Source: Paroedura picta
Taxonomy: Eukaryota; Chordata; Lepidosauria; Squamata; Gekkonidae
DNA length: 64,000 bases
Assembly: GCF_049243985.1 (NCBI RefSeq)
Contig: NC_135386.1
Location: 5,044,501-5,108,500, forward strand
Reading direction: 5' to 3'
The notes under the pieces are model-generated. The model saw only the letters and a program-made list of their open reading frames with translations. It was not told the DNA's origin and searched no databases. Shown here one piece after another: positions 48,701 through 59,100 of the stretch (within the stretch, counting starts at the first letter, position 1; every line of letters begins with the position of its first letter). A program made the translations under genes and the position numbers.

Positions 48701-50336
48701 TGCAACCAGGTTTTTCCGCACCTGATCCCTGCATGTTTTCCTGCAACGATGTTCATGACCAGCAGATGGCACTCGTTCCTCCTTAAATGCATTTGTCCAG
48801 AGTCCTTTAAAAACAAAAGGATCCCACAAGAACGTGCAGCCGACAGCTGTATTTCCCCAAAGGGTCTGTGCGATTTGCCAGGCACTGTATAATGAATGTC
48901 CTAGGCACAGATTCCTGGGTAATATTTGAACTCATGAAGCTTGCCTTAAACTGACTCAGGCCCTATCCACTCAGGGTCTTAGGCTTTCCCATCATCTGCA
49001 GCCTGGTTCTTTTTAACAAGAGATACCAGGGATTGAACATGGCACCTTCTGCACCCCAAGCAAAGGCCCTACCACTTAGCCAGGGTCCCCCCCTTAAGTG
49101 TTGGTTTCCTCTTTAATGAAATTCTGTGGGTCTCCGTCATAGGAGTTCCTTCCCATTTTATTTCTGGCAAGGTTCCACTTTTGCGTTTAGCATGACACAG
49201 CTGTCCGGAAAACAAGAGAGAGACCAACGAGTGTTTCTAACCTTGCATAATTTGCTCTGAGATGAGTATCGGAAAGGTTCAAAAACAACTGAGGAGGTGG
49301 CAGGAAAGGACACAGAGACACCGCCGAAAGTCAGCAGGTGGCAATCCTGGAAAGAATAAGGATTTCCACTGCTGGGGCTCATGGGAACTGTAGTCCATGG
49401 ACAGCTGGAGAGCCACAGTTTTGGACACTCCCGATCTAGACTAATCCTAGTTTCGGAGCCTGGTCAGGATACATTTTATGATAATACTGGATGGATGCTC
49501 AGAAGATGACTGACTGATGTGGTCCCCAGAAGTACATCCATGCAGGAAACCTGATACGTGTTGTAAGAGGCCCAGGAGACTGATCCAGCGAGCTCAGTTA
49601 CACATAATGGCCGGGGCAGTTCCCCATCTGGGCCAGTTCACATGTTACCTGAGCCCCCAGGGAGGGCAGTATATAAATATAATAAAATAAAATAAATTAC
49701 AAAGTCCCCACTGCTAACTATACATGGAGTTCACCCCTGGGGATTTAATTCCCAGCCATGCCCAGCCCCTGTAAAGATCAGGGCCCTGAACAGAGGGGGC
49801 TTGCTTCACCCTTCCCTCCCCACGCCTCTCTCAGAATCTAAAACAGGCCTGCCTTGGAGGCATGCCAGGGCTAGGAGGGTTGCCAACCTCCAGGGAATGG
49901 CTGGAGCTCTCCCAGAATTATAGCTGGTCTCCAGACGAGAGATTGACAATACAGGTGCTTTGGAAGGGGGACTCTGAGGCCTCGTACCACTTTGAGCCTC
50001 CCTCCAAGAACCCCAGGCTCCATTCTCAAAACCTCCAGGAATCTCCCAACCCAGAGCTGGCAACCTCACCCATTGCGGAAACTGATAGGTCCTTGGAGCA
50101 GCTAGCAAGTGTCTCTGGTGCAGAAATGAGCAGCTCCCAGGAGTCAGGCCAAGTTGGGGGGAAGCAGGGGCTCTGCCACGGCCGCCTTTCTCAAATTCTT
50201 TCTCTTTCACAGCACTTCCACCAAAAGCGACGGCACCTTTTCTTTCTCCAGCCCTTGGAAGGAGCAGGATGCCAGACTCACAACAACGTACTTCCGGCAA
50301 TGCTGCCATCACTACAAGGCCCCGGTCTGTGGCTAG
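39372..50336 (+). CDS. SLC28A2: SLC28A2-like concentrative nucleoside transporter, first tandem copy, complete
   Basis: Na+-coupled nucleoside importer of the CNT family in the plasma membrane. Exons: 39372-39377 (ATG GAG, tentative), 40258-40340, 40609-40697, 41581-41770, 42879-43020, 43376-43489, 44150-44227, 44480-44560, 44772-44852, 45049-45174, 45420-45550, 46331-46499, 46897-47094, 47310-47391, 47841-47939, 48186-48300, 50213-50336. They sum to 1908 nt, 635 aa (human CNT2 658). Recognised text: [78 protein letters not shown] and [16 protein letters not shown]. About 13 membrane helices are expected for the family. Selectivity residues are G287/M288 and S321/V322. The normally invariant [11 protein letters not shown] reads [17 protein letters not shown] lies at 50438. 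CNT1 similarity is also high, so the symbol rests mainly on synteny. Confidence 0.93.
39570..39790 (-). mobile_element. 5S-rRNA-derived SINE
   Basis: 'ctcccttccaaatactagcc' and 'accctgcttagctgctgaga', followed by the SINE tail. Confidence 0.75.
40786..41103 (+). mobile_element. LTR-like dispersed repeat, truncated copy (fossil)
   Basis: Shares an ordered series of blocks with 41787-42240 (opposite strand) and 54653-55104: 'atggccttc', 'ccggacaagctggccatttg', 'ttccctctctcctttc', 'gaatgcgaactggat' and 'ttcttgggaga'. An AATAAA is present. It lies in the first SLC28A copy's third intron and lacks the start of the family. Confidence 0.5.
41787..42240 (-). mobile_element. LTR-like dispersed repeat (fossil)
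   Basis: Minus-strand member of the same family, beginning just after the donor of exon 41581-41770. Its start (TGTGGTCGGAGTGAG on the minus strand) aligns with that of the 54.65-kb copy. Confidence 0.5.
42693..42733. repeat. (CA)n microsatellite
   Basis: About twenty CA dinucleotides. Confidence 0.95.
43025..43180 (+). mobile_element. CORE/MIR-like SINE, 3'-truncated
   Basis: Starts five bases after an exon donor: 'agaagaagaagagctggtct', then 'caaagcggcttacagtcgcc'. Confidence 0.75.
43638..43697. mobile_element. hAT-type MITE, half copy
   Basis: 'ggcaggggctcctggtaact' and 'gtccatgggcatctggagat' only. Confidence 0.6.
45660..46000 (+). mobile_element. Unnamed dispersed repeat, two copies
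   Basis: 'ggatcaggccagtggcccat' and 'acactctgtgtcacacagtg' (45660-45870), then a shorter copy (45898-46000). Confidence 0.6.
47277..47302. repeat. (CT)n tract at a splice acceptor
   Basis: Thirteen CT units end 7 bp before the acceptor of exon 47310-47391 and act as its pyrimidine tract. Confidence 0.9.
47640..47822 (-). mobile_element. CORE/MIR-like SINE abutting an exon
   Basis: Minus-strand family copy: 'gcaattggaagccgctttga', 'aaaagcggggtataaaaaac' and a CTTCTTCTTCTTG tail ending about 18 bp before the exon at 47841. Confidence 0.8.
48458..48592 (+). mobile_element. CORE/MIR-like SINE fragment
   Basis: 'gaactgggactggcctgagg', 'cacccagcttgctacacgtg' and 'gtggggaatcgaactggctt'. Confidence 0.7.
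48960..49100 (-). mobile_element. tRNA-derived SINE
   Basis: 'gagataccagggattgaaca' and 'ccctaccacttagccagggt', minus strand. Confidence 0.65.
49374..49430. mobile_element. hAT-type MITE, half copy
   Basis: 'ggggctcatgggaactgtag' and 'agctggagagccacagtttt'. Confidence 0.65.
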
Positions 50337-50437
50337 CCACAGTGGCCCCGGGGCAGGCTGGGAGGGCGCAAGAAGGCACCTTGGCAGCGGCCCCACCGCA
50401 AAGCACCTTTGAGATTGTTTCTATTCTGAAAACTGAA

Positions 50438-50443
50438 AATAAA
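50438..50443 (+). promoter_or_regulatory. SLC28A2: Polyadenylation signal AATAAA of first SLC28A copy
   Basis: Canonical hexamer 102 nt past the TAG stop, followed by a GT-rich stretch. Confidence 0.75.
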
Positions 50444-51739
50444 ATAAGACTGTGCACACAAGGCCAGTGGTTGTTCTTGGCGAGGAGGGGCGAAATGTCA
50501 CCTGCAGACGGCCGAGCAAGGAGGGGGAGAACAGGAGCCCTTTCCTGAAGGCCCCCTGAGGGTACGGCAAACTCCCAGCATGCATCTGGACTGCGCTCAA
50601 CCTGGTGGGGTGTTCTAAGAGAAATCTAAGCTGGTCAGCATCTGCAGCTCATCGGCTAAGCTGTTAACCCGATGGGGTCCAATGGCCATGGAAGCCCAGC
50701 ACCGGAGCCTAAAGCTCAGTTCCTTGCCAGGGTTTGTATGGGGCTTATCAAGTGGGGTTGCCAGGTGAGGTCTAGCGATCACCCAGCGTCACAGCTGACC
50801 TCCAGACCGCAGAGATGGCTGCTTTGGAAGGGGGACTCTCCGGGATGAGACGCTGCTGAGGTCCCTCCCCAAATCCTGCCTTCTCCAAGTGTTTTCCAGC
50901 CCATTAAGGGACTATGACACGGAAGATTCTGGAGAATATTAAAGTGGGCCACTGAAGGAGGAAAGGGTGCATGCCTCAAAACCAACGCTGGGATTTGGGC
51001 TTTCCGTTTCAAGCGTTTGGCCCTCTTTCAGAGTCTGGCTTGGGGGGGGGGGGAAGGGGGGGAATTCAGCAAGAAAAAGACCAAGGGCAGGTAAATGCTG
51101 TCGCAGATGGGGCTCACCTGCCAGCAACCACGACCTCCAAAACAGTCGTAAGCTTATTCTCCGCAACTTCCCCTGGGGGCTTTTTATCCTCCGTTCCTGC
51201 GGTTTCGCAAGAAACACGCCCAACATGATAACAGGATTGCACCATTCCCGCATGACCAAGGAATCTGTGAATTGATAATCAGTGACCGTCCCCTCCCGAG
51301 ATTGTGGCGCTAACAGCGGCTACCGAGAATGGGCGTAAAGCTCTCCGCAGGGACTTTAGCATGGGGACCTTTTCCTAGGTAAACGTCACAAGGATTAAAG
51401 GTTCGTTTCCTTAATGCTTCTGATAGTATCGGGGAGCCGTCGACCCGTTGAGGATTTTTTGGCCAGCGAAGCAGGTTTTCCGCAGGCAGGCATAAAACAG
51501 GCTGCGGTGGTCCAAACATAATGTGCGTAATCGGGCTATGGTTCGAATTCTGGGCTGCGAAAGTGCTATTCGGTAACAAGAGGAAGGCCCAGCTCCTTTG
51601 CAGTGGGCAGATGTGTGAAACGGCCTTTTCTTAGGCAGGGTGTTGGTCTCGCTTTCTCAGTACGGCCTGTTCTGAATGGCAGTGGCTCTCCTGGGGTGGG
51701 AAGAACAAGGCCTTCCTCAACACCTGTGCCTTTGGATCC

Positions 51740-51825
51740 TAACCATGGGAGGGGCCAGGAATCGAAACTGGGACCGCCTATATGTGAAGCATCTCCTCTG
51801 CCACTGAGCTACTGCTCCCCATCAG
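51740..51825 (-). mobile_element. tRNA-derived SINE fragment
   Basis: 'ggccaggaatcgaaactggg' and 'cctctgccactgagctactg'. Confidence 0.65.
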
Positions 51826-51945
51826 CAAGCCCAATCCTGCCAGGCCTTGGAAGCTAAATGGGTCAAGCCCTGTCCAGAGTTTGGATGGGAGATCACCAGG
51901 GATGCTACACAAAGGCAGGCAATGGCGAACCACCTTTTTCAGTCG
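51826..51945 (+). mobile_element. 5S-rRNA-derived SINE
   Basis: 'ccttggaagctaaatgggtc' and 'gtttggatgggagatcacca', followed by the 'aggcaggcaatggcgaacca' tail typical of the family. Confidence 0.8.
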
Positions 51946-51964
51946 AGGGAGGGGCTGTGGCACT

Positions 51965-52440
51965 GTGATACAGAGTCTTGGTGTTGCGGTTAAGAGCGGC
52001 AGCCTCTAATCTGGAGAACTGGGTTTGATTCCCCGCTCCGCCACATGCGGCCAATTGGGTGACTGTGGGGCAGTCCCAGTTCTCTCTGAAATTTCTCCGC
52101 TTCACCTACAGGGTGTCAGTTGTGGGGAGAGGAAGGGTAGGCGATTGTAAGCCGCTTTGAGACATGAGACCTGCTGGGTGACCATGGGGCAGTCCCAGTT
52201 CTGAATTTTCTCCGCTTCACTTACCTTACAGGGTGTCTGTTGTGCGGAGAAGAAGGGTAGGTGATTGTAAGCCGCTTTGAGACATACGAGACCTGCTGGC
52301 TGACCTTGGGCTAGTCTCAGTTCTCTCAGAGCTCTCTCAGCCGCTCCTGCCTGTTCTGGGGAGACGAAGGGGAGGCGATTGAAAGCCGCTTTGAGACTCC
52401 TTCAGGGAGTGACAAGTGGGGTACAAAAAAAAAAACAAAA
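51965..52440 (-). mobile_element. CORE/MIR-like SINE with triplicated core
   Basis: A full tRNA-like end (51970-52070) is followed by three head-to-tail copies of a 110-125-bp core, at about 52050-52163, 52164-52287 and 52288-52402, each ending 'gattgtaagccgctttgaga' or close to it, then an A-rich tail. Confidence 0.8.
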
Positions 52441-52995
52441 ACAGTTCTCCTCCTTCCTGGCATGTAGAAAGCCCTAAATTCAATCCGCACCATCTCCCAT
52501 TAAAAGTCTCAGGCAGCAGGCCAAGGGAAAAACCTCAGCCTGACTCCCTGCCAATCTGAGTGGACAAGATGGATCTTGCTGGACTGGGAGTCCCGTTTGG
52601 TATAAGGCCGCTTCAGGTGTGTCGTGCTCCTGAACAGGTGACAGCAAGGTGGGGAGGACTGGGCTGGTGTGAATTCATCGTGACGTTTCTGCCCAGAGAA
52701 GGGGCAGACTGAAGGACTCAAGCGGAAAGACTAGCCGAACAGGCCACGAACACCTGAGGGATGAAGAGGCCAAATTGCACCTTATTGTGAAAAGCAGCTG
52801 CGGGAGGCTTGGATCAGGGCCATGGTGTTGGAGGAGAAGAGTTTCCCCCCTCCTCAAGCCCTGCCTTCAACAAGGCTCCGCTCCCCAAAATCTGCAGGTA
52901 TTCTCGACTCAATAATAAATGCCCTTACCTATTGTCTCTGGGAAGAGTCTGCCCTCTGAGTGCAGCAGGAGCTGGTGATATGGCCGTAGCGGCTA

Positions 52996-53300
52996 CTGCG
53001 GGGGGTCCTAGCCTTTTTGAGCCTGCAGGGCCCTTTGGAGTTCTGGCGCAGCATGGTGGGCACCGCCCCAAAATGGCTGCAACAGGAAGCAGAGCCCGTC
53101 ACAAAATGGCTGCCCTTCAGTGACCTAGTAGTGAAGGTTTCTGTAGAGGCTGTTGCCAAAGCAACGCTTTTAAAACTTCTGCAAAGCCTGTCAACTCTCC
53201 AATGGCCAATCAGAAGCCTTGCTGGGGGAAAGCCTCCCAAATCTTCCTGGGCACTTTCAAAAAGCACTCAGTGGGCAGGGGCTTCATTTGGGGACCCCCA
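52996..53300. mobile_element. Non-autonomous hAT-type element
   Basis: GGGGGTCCTAGCCTTTTTGA at one end and the inverse-like TTTGGGGACCCCCATTGG at the other, with 'cacaaaatggctgcccttca' inside; sister of 17616-17910. Confidence 0.6.
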
Positions 53301-53652
53301 TTGGAGGAAAGAGCCCTTGAAATAATCATGTTTGGCCAGTGAGCGGAAGGGGACAACATCTCCTTCCTGGGGGTTAGGGTCGAAAGGCCAAATGGAAAGC
53401 CATTCCAGCTGCATGAGAAGTCCGAAAGTAACCCCAAATAGCCACCAAGCAGCCCTGGAAACTCCCATCCCCATCTTTTTCAGGAATAAAGAAGGTAATT
53501 TGGAAATGCATCAAATCCTGTCAGGACAGTGGGGGAGCGTGGGAGGAGACGCGGGCTTCATTTACAAGGGATGGAAGTTTAGTGATGGTGGAAACTCCCA
53601 TTAAAGATATAACAAATAAATAAGTCAAACCTGCCTTCTGGTGACCCCATAG

Positions 53653-53772
53653 GGTAGTGGACCAACTGTGGCTCTCCAGATGTGTATGGACTACAATTAC
53701 CATGAGCTTGCAGGGGGCTCCTGGTAATTGTAGTCCATGGACATCTGGATAGTCAGATTAGCCCCCCCCCTG
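53653..53772. mobile_element. Palindromic hAT-type MITE
   Basis: 'aactgtggctctccagatgt' with the inverted partner 'tagtccatggacatctggat'. Confidence 0.75.
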
Positions 53773-53774
53773 CT

Positions 53775-53950
53775 GTAGGGTTTTGCACGCAAGAGCCATT
53801 GAGAGGCAGTTTGCTGCTGCCGGTCTCTGCCTAGCAACCTCGGACTGCCTTAGACTTCTCCTCTCCAAGTATTAACCAGGGCTGACCCTGCTTGGCTTCC
53901 GAAATCAGATAAGAGAGGGCTAGCCTGGGTCACCCATGTCCAGGCACACA
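53775..53950 (-). mobile_element. 5S-rRNA-derived SINE
   Basis: 'ctcctctccaagtattaacc' and 'accctgcttggcttccgaaa'. Confidence 0.75.
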
Positions 53951-54652
53951 AAAGGTTGCTCACAATTTAATTCAGTCGAGGCGGGGGATGAGTTTTCTCA
54001 CTTCTGGGAACAAAAGGTCCTGATAACGGATTCTGATTTTGGACAGGTACAGCTGGAAGCAACTCTTGCCTGATAGTTTTAATTCTGGGAACTGAGATTT
54101 AAATCAGAATGGGCAGGGAGGAGGACGGGCCCTGAGAAGGATGCTGTTGCTTCAATGCATTCCCAGACAAGCCCTTGGGTTCCCAGTTTGTTTGCAATGG
54201 ACTCAGCTCAAGTCTCCACTCCACCTGCGCTTTGTCATTGCCTTTTTTTTTTGCTTGCCCTGTCCTTTCCTTACAGTCGTTTCAATAAACCACTTACTTA
54301 GTTTCAATTATATTATGCCGTTGGTGTGCTCTCTATTCCGGCCTTTTGTGAAACCCTGAGGTTTCTTGACAGCCTTGGAAGGGTTTTCCAAATGGGTGGG
54401 AGTTAATTAATTTTTAACATATTTTTCAAATTGATAAACATTTATCAGGCCACGTTCCCCCCCCTGCAATGGGGTGAGGAGGGGCCCTAGGTGAGCATGT
54501 ACACAGCTACACTCCTCAATCATATTCTGTAAGATCACACCACTTCTGGGGTTTCTCAAAGCCTGAAGAATGTTTCAGGGGTCTCTCAACGGTTAAAAAG
54601 TTGGGAAAGGCTGCTCTAATCACTCAACATTTTCCCTTTTGTATGTAAAAGC

Positions 54653-55104
54653 TGTTGGGAGTGAGCTATTCAACATTCCTGGACATTTGGTGGGGGCACT
54701 ATATCACTCAAAAGGTAGACAGCTGTTGTCTGCTTCAATGGGATGGCTCTTTGTCTTAACCAGGAAGCTGCCCTCTGACCCCTCTCTCCCTTTGTCTTCT
54801 CCCTCCCTCCCTCCACATGGCCTTCCATGGAGACTCATATCTCTGCAGGTCTCTCCTGTACCAAGACGGCCCTCATACTCCCACACGTATGCTGCCAGAC
54901 AAGCTGGCCAATTGTGATAGAGAAATTACTCTGTAGATTATAATTCCCTCTCTCCTTTCTGCTGCAACCTGAATGCGAACTGGATCTAATGGAATCAGTG
55001 TAAGATTACCTTTTTGCAGTACTCTTCTTGGGAGGTGTATTTACTGCCCTCAGTATCATGCTTCTGTGACCGGGCCGACTCAGCTAGATGAACCAAATCT
55101 CTCA
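54653..55104 (+). mobile_element. LTR-like dispersed repeat, fullest copy (fossil)
   Basis: About 450 bp bounded by TGTTGGGAGTGAG and AACCAAATCTCTCA (TG...CA ends). Homologous to 41787-42240 and 40786-41103. Read as a solo LTR or the LTR of a decayed element; an LTR origin is likely but not proven. Confidence 0.5.
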
Positions 55105-56176
55105 ATACGAGTCTGTCCCTCACTGGTGTTTCTGGCTCCCCTTTGGACACCTCTGTCTGAACGGTACCCTGGAATACGAACGTGGCACAGAGGACACTGT
55201 AAACGGCAACAGAGTGAGCCTCAGGTGTGTGTAGAGGGAGGAGCGAGGCTTTTGTGAGGATGGGTGTTCTGCCCTCAGTTCTTTGGACTGTGCTGTTAAT
55301 TGATAACCAATCCATCGCCTGGCTGGAGGATTGAGCAGATGTGAGGAGGAAATCTCTGTGACACCACCGAAGCAACCTGATTTTTTTTCCCTGTGAGTCG
55401 TTCTGCTTCTGGTTTTTTGGGGTTGGGTGTTAGTAGTTGCCTGATGGGGGGCTTTGGAGAGGGGAGTCATTTGTCTCTGGAGTCCCTGGTGAAACCCAGG
55501 GGCCAAGAGCAGGGGTTGGGGTACCTGAACTGGTGGACCAGGGGGCAAGGATTGTGAACATCTAAAGTTGCCATATGCCTAGTTTGACCTCTGGGTCCCT
55601 CAAGGTGAGTAACGGGTTAATCTTAACCGGGCACAACTTTCCAGGGTCTTGGGTCGATCTTCCTCAGCACCTGCATCCTGAGATCTCTCTAGGTGAAGAT
55701 GCCAGGAACTGAACCCGGGACAGTCTAGAATAGATGCAATCTGTATCATGCTGCTTCTGTGCAGATGGTTAAACCTACACTGTAGGTCAGGCTTTCCCAA
55801 CCAGGGTTACTCAATGGGGAAAAGGTTGAGAAAGGCTGGAGTAAGCACCACTGAAATTGTATCGCTTTTATGCAGTTAAAACTACATAGTAGGTATAACT
55901 GATATTGTATCACTTCTGAGTAGACAGCTGACAACAGTGGGTGCAATTCCTATTGTGTTATTAAATCTATCAGCTGGTCTCTCCATCTCATGGCAAAGGG
56001 AGCCTTGGTAAGTTCTACACTCAAGTTGAAAGCAGCCAAGTCAGGGATGCAATTGGGCAAGTGATCAAGGGTTCGCTGAAACTTGTGAGGATGTTGCTCC
56101 ATCCCTTCCTAGAATGTGCTCTGCGTCTCACGGTTCAACCCCAAGGTTCGTGCGGTAGCTGCAGTGCGCCGAGGAG

Positions 56177-59100
56177 ATGGGAGAAGTCAGCATGTCGCTG
56201 GAAGAACGCGACAGGGGCCACGAGAACCCGGCGCTGGAGCTGACGGTAAACGACGCCTCGTCTCATTAGCTCTGCCCTTTGCACTTTCTCACAAGACAGC
56301 AACTCTCATTGTGGCTTTGGCAGGAATGCGAGGGAAATCCTGAGACGACAGAGGAGCGACGCAATGCTGAGGTCCGGGAAGAAAAACATGCAACACGTGC
56401 TCCGTTCCAGAAGTACCTTACCTATATTTATTTACTTCCTTTTCTGTCTGCCTGTGTCATTAACGTCTTCCCCACCTCCGGCTTATCTCCCTGTGGTCTT
56501 AGCCAGTGAAGTTAACTTTGTGAGGGGGTCGCAAAAAGGAGTGTATGTTAAGATGTGGGTCCCACCAAAGAGTTTGAGAGGTATAGCTGGAACCGCAGCA
56601 TGCTCCCAGTTCACTGCCCTGAACCCTGAATCCCCAGTTTCTTCCCCATAATTATTGTATTCATGCCACTCTCCTCAGGTGGAAGAATGCAGCCGAGCCC
56701 ATTTCCAAGGCAAGGGAGTTTTGCCAGGCTCACGCCAAGATATTCCGTGGGATCTTCTTGGGTCTTTTGGGTGCAGGTGAGTCGCAGACCGGCACACACC
56801 ACCAATACTTTTGTGGTCAGGCTCGGAAAGATCGGGAGCCCCTGCTCTAGACCTTATTGAAGAATCTCAACCGGAGCCCACCTCTGGGCCACGCCATGCA
56901 CAGGAACAAGGAGGCATGCAGCCTGACCTCTCCCTCCCTGGAGCACCAGAGAATAAGGATCTCAGAGGTTCTCTTAAAAATCTGCGGGAGAAAGGAAAAC
57001 AGGTACCATCCTGCTGACAACTGCCCATGGGGGTCATGTCTCCTCTTTCTAGCTTACTTGGCCTACTTCATCGCAGCCTGCGTGCTGGACTTCCAGCGGG
57101 CCTTGGCTTTGGTGGTTTTAACGTGTCTGGCCGTCGTTTTCGGGCTCTATGCCCTGGTGAAGAGGTGGTGCGGGGCAACTATTGCCCGCCTGCTCAACCC
57201 TGTTGGAAAATGCTTCCAGAGCTCCTGGTTTTGGCTGAAATGGTGAGTCAGGCGGCAGCTGTCCGCTGGGGGTGGGGTGGGGGTGGGGTCTTCCACCAAG
57301 GTAGGTGTTGTCTACACTGACTAGCAGCAACTCTCAGGCAAATGTCTTTCCCATCACCTTTTTTAGCTGGAGATACCAGGGATTGAACCTGGGACCTTCT
57401 GCATGCCAAGCAGATGCTCTGCCACTGAGCCACAGTCTCTCCCCCAGCCTCAGGGTTGTGCCATTTTCCTTGCCTTGCTGATCTCATGGACTATGGCTTG
57501 TCTCAAGAGGTATCTCCGTAATGACGTTCTCTTTTTGTCCCAGGGTGCTGTGCGTCGTCATTCTGATCGGTCTGATCACGTGGCTGGTTGTGGACATATC
57601 CCAAAGGCGGGAGCAGCTAGTGTCGTTGGCGGGTTTCTGCACGTTGCTTCTGGTGCTCTTTGCCAGCTCCAAACACCACAGGGCTGTAAGTAGAAGCAGT
57701 TCTTTTGGTTTGGGCCGTTGAGATGTGTGAAGTAATCCGCTTCTCTTTAGAACATAACAAGAGCCTTGCTGGATCAGAGCAGTTGTCCCCCTAGTCCAGC
57801 CTTCTGTCTCACATACTGGCCAACCAGTTCCTCTGGAGGGCCAACCACAGGGCAGAGAGGCTGAGGCCTTTACTTGATGTTGCCTCCTGAGATTCTGAGG
57901 ATGCGTGCCTTTGAACATGGAGGGTCCTCTCAGTCACCCTAGCTGGTAGCCATTGAGAGACCTATCTTCCATGGATAGACTTATTCTCCATCAATAGACG
58001 TATCCTTCTGGATGCACCTTCTCCAAACTGTGGCTCTCCAGCAGCGCCTCATGGTTATTGTAGTCCACGGGCATCTGGAGAGCCACAGTTTGTATTACAC
58101 TTTTTATTGCATTGTTTCCAGTTTTGTAATCCACCTGGATCCCACCAAGAAAGGCAGAGCATTAATTCATTAATTGCTAATTATCGCTTGCTAAGGAACT
58201 GGATTCCAAGGTGGGAACTGGAGGATGTTAAGGGAAGGATCCAAACTAGCCAACCTGGCAATCCTCGTTTGCAGAGCTGCCTCCTTTGGCTTTTGACACC
58301 TATATCTACTATTTCAGAGGACAATCATGGTGAACTGCAGGAGAAAAGCTAGATTTGAATCCAGTAGCACCTTTGAGGGCAAAGTTTTTTGGGTGTGAGC
58401 TTTTGAGCGCCTACACTCTCATCAGGTACAAGTAGAATTTAGCTCATGACTATACCGTGTTCGCCATGAAGTTACCATCTCTGCCTCCCTTGGGCTGCTG
58501 CGGACTCTTTCACAGAATGTTCCCTGGCTTCCTGCCCTCATTCTTCTGATTGTCCTGGATCGCAGGTGTCCTGGAGAGCTGTCTTCTGGGGACTGGGCCT
58601 GGAGTTCCTCCTTGGGATCTTCATCATCCGGACAGAGCCGGGATTTCAGGCTTTCCAGTGGCTGGGCGGACAGATCCAGGTAGGGAGCAGCATGATCTGG
58701 CCAGATGTTCTAACTCAAGCCAAAGTCAGGACCTCCTTTGAAGGACATGAGGTGGTGAGAAGGATGCTAGTGGCAAGAAGCCAAAATCGAGGCAGAGATA
58801 TAAGAACACAGGAACATGAGAGAGCCATGTTGGATTGGGCCAATGGCCCATCCAGTCCTACAGTCTGTGTTATACAGTGGCCCAAACTTCAGGTGCCATC
58901 AAGAAGTCCACCAGCAAGGCCAGAACTCCAGAAGCCCTCCCATTGTTGCCCCCCCAAGCACCAAGAATACAGAGCATCACTGCCTCAGACATAACCTAAG
59001 AGAAGCCATCTTGGATCAGGCCAATGGCCCTTCCAGTCCAAGTTCGTGTCACATGGTGGCCAAAACCTAAATGCCATTAGAAGGCCTACCTCTGTGTAGC

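Larger units (their letters stand above)
50465..56100. other. Intergenic between the two SLC28A copies
   Basis: No gene recognised. It carries two 5S SINEs, a SINE with a triplicated core, a non-autonomous hAT element, a palindromic MITE and an LTR-like repeat, listed separately. 55105-55600 may be an internal remnant of the LTR-like element, but no coding frame was recognised in it. Confidence 0.6.

Noticed and set aside
49862-50548. 228-codon plus-strand frame over the last SLC28A exon
   Set aside because: It is in a different frame from the real exon 50213-50336, which ends at a proper stop and matches CNT C-termini.
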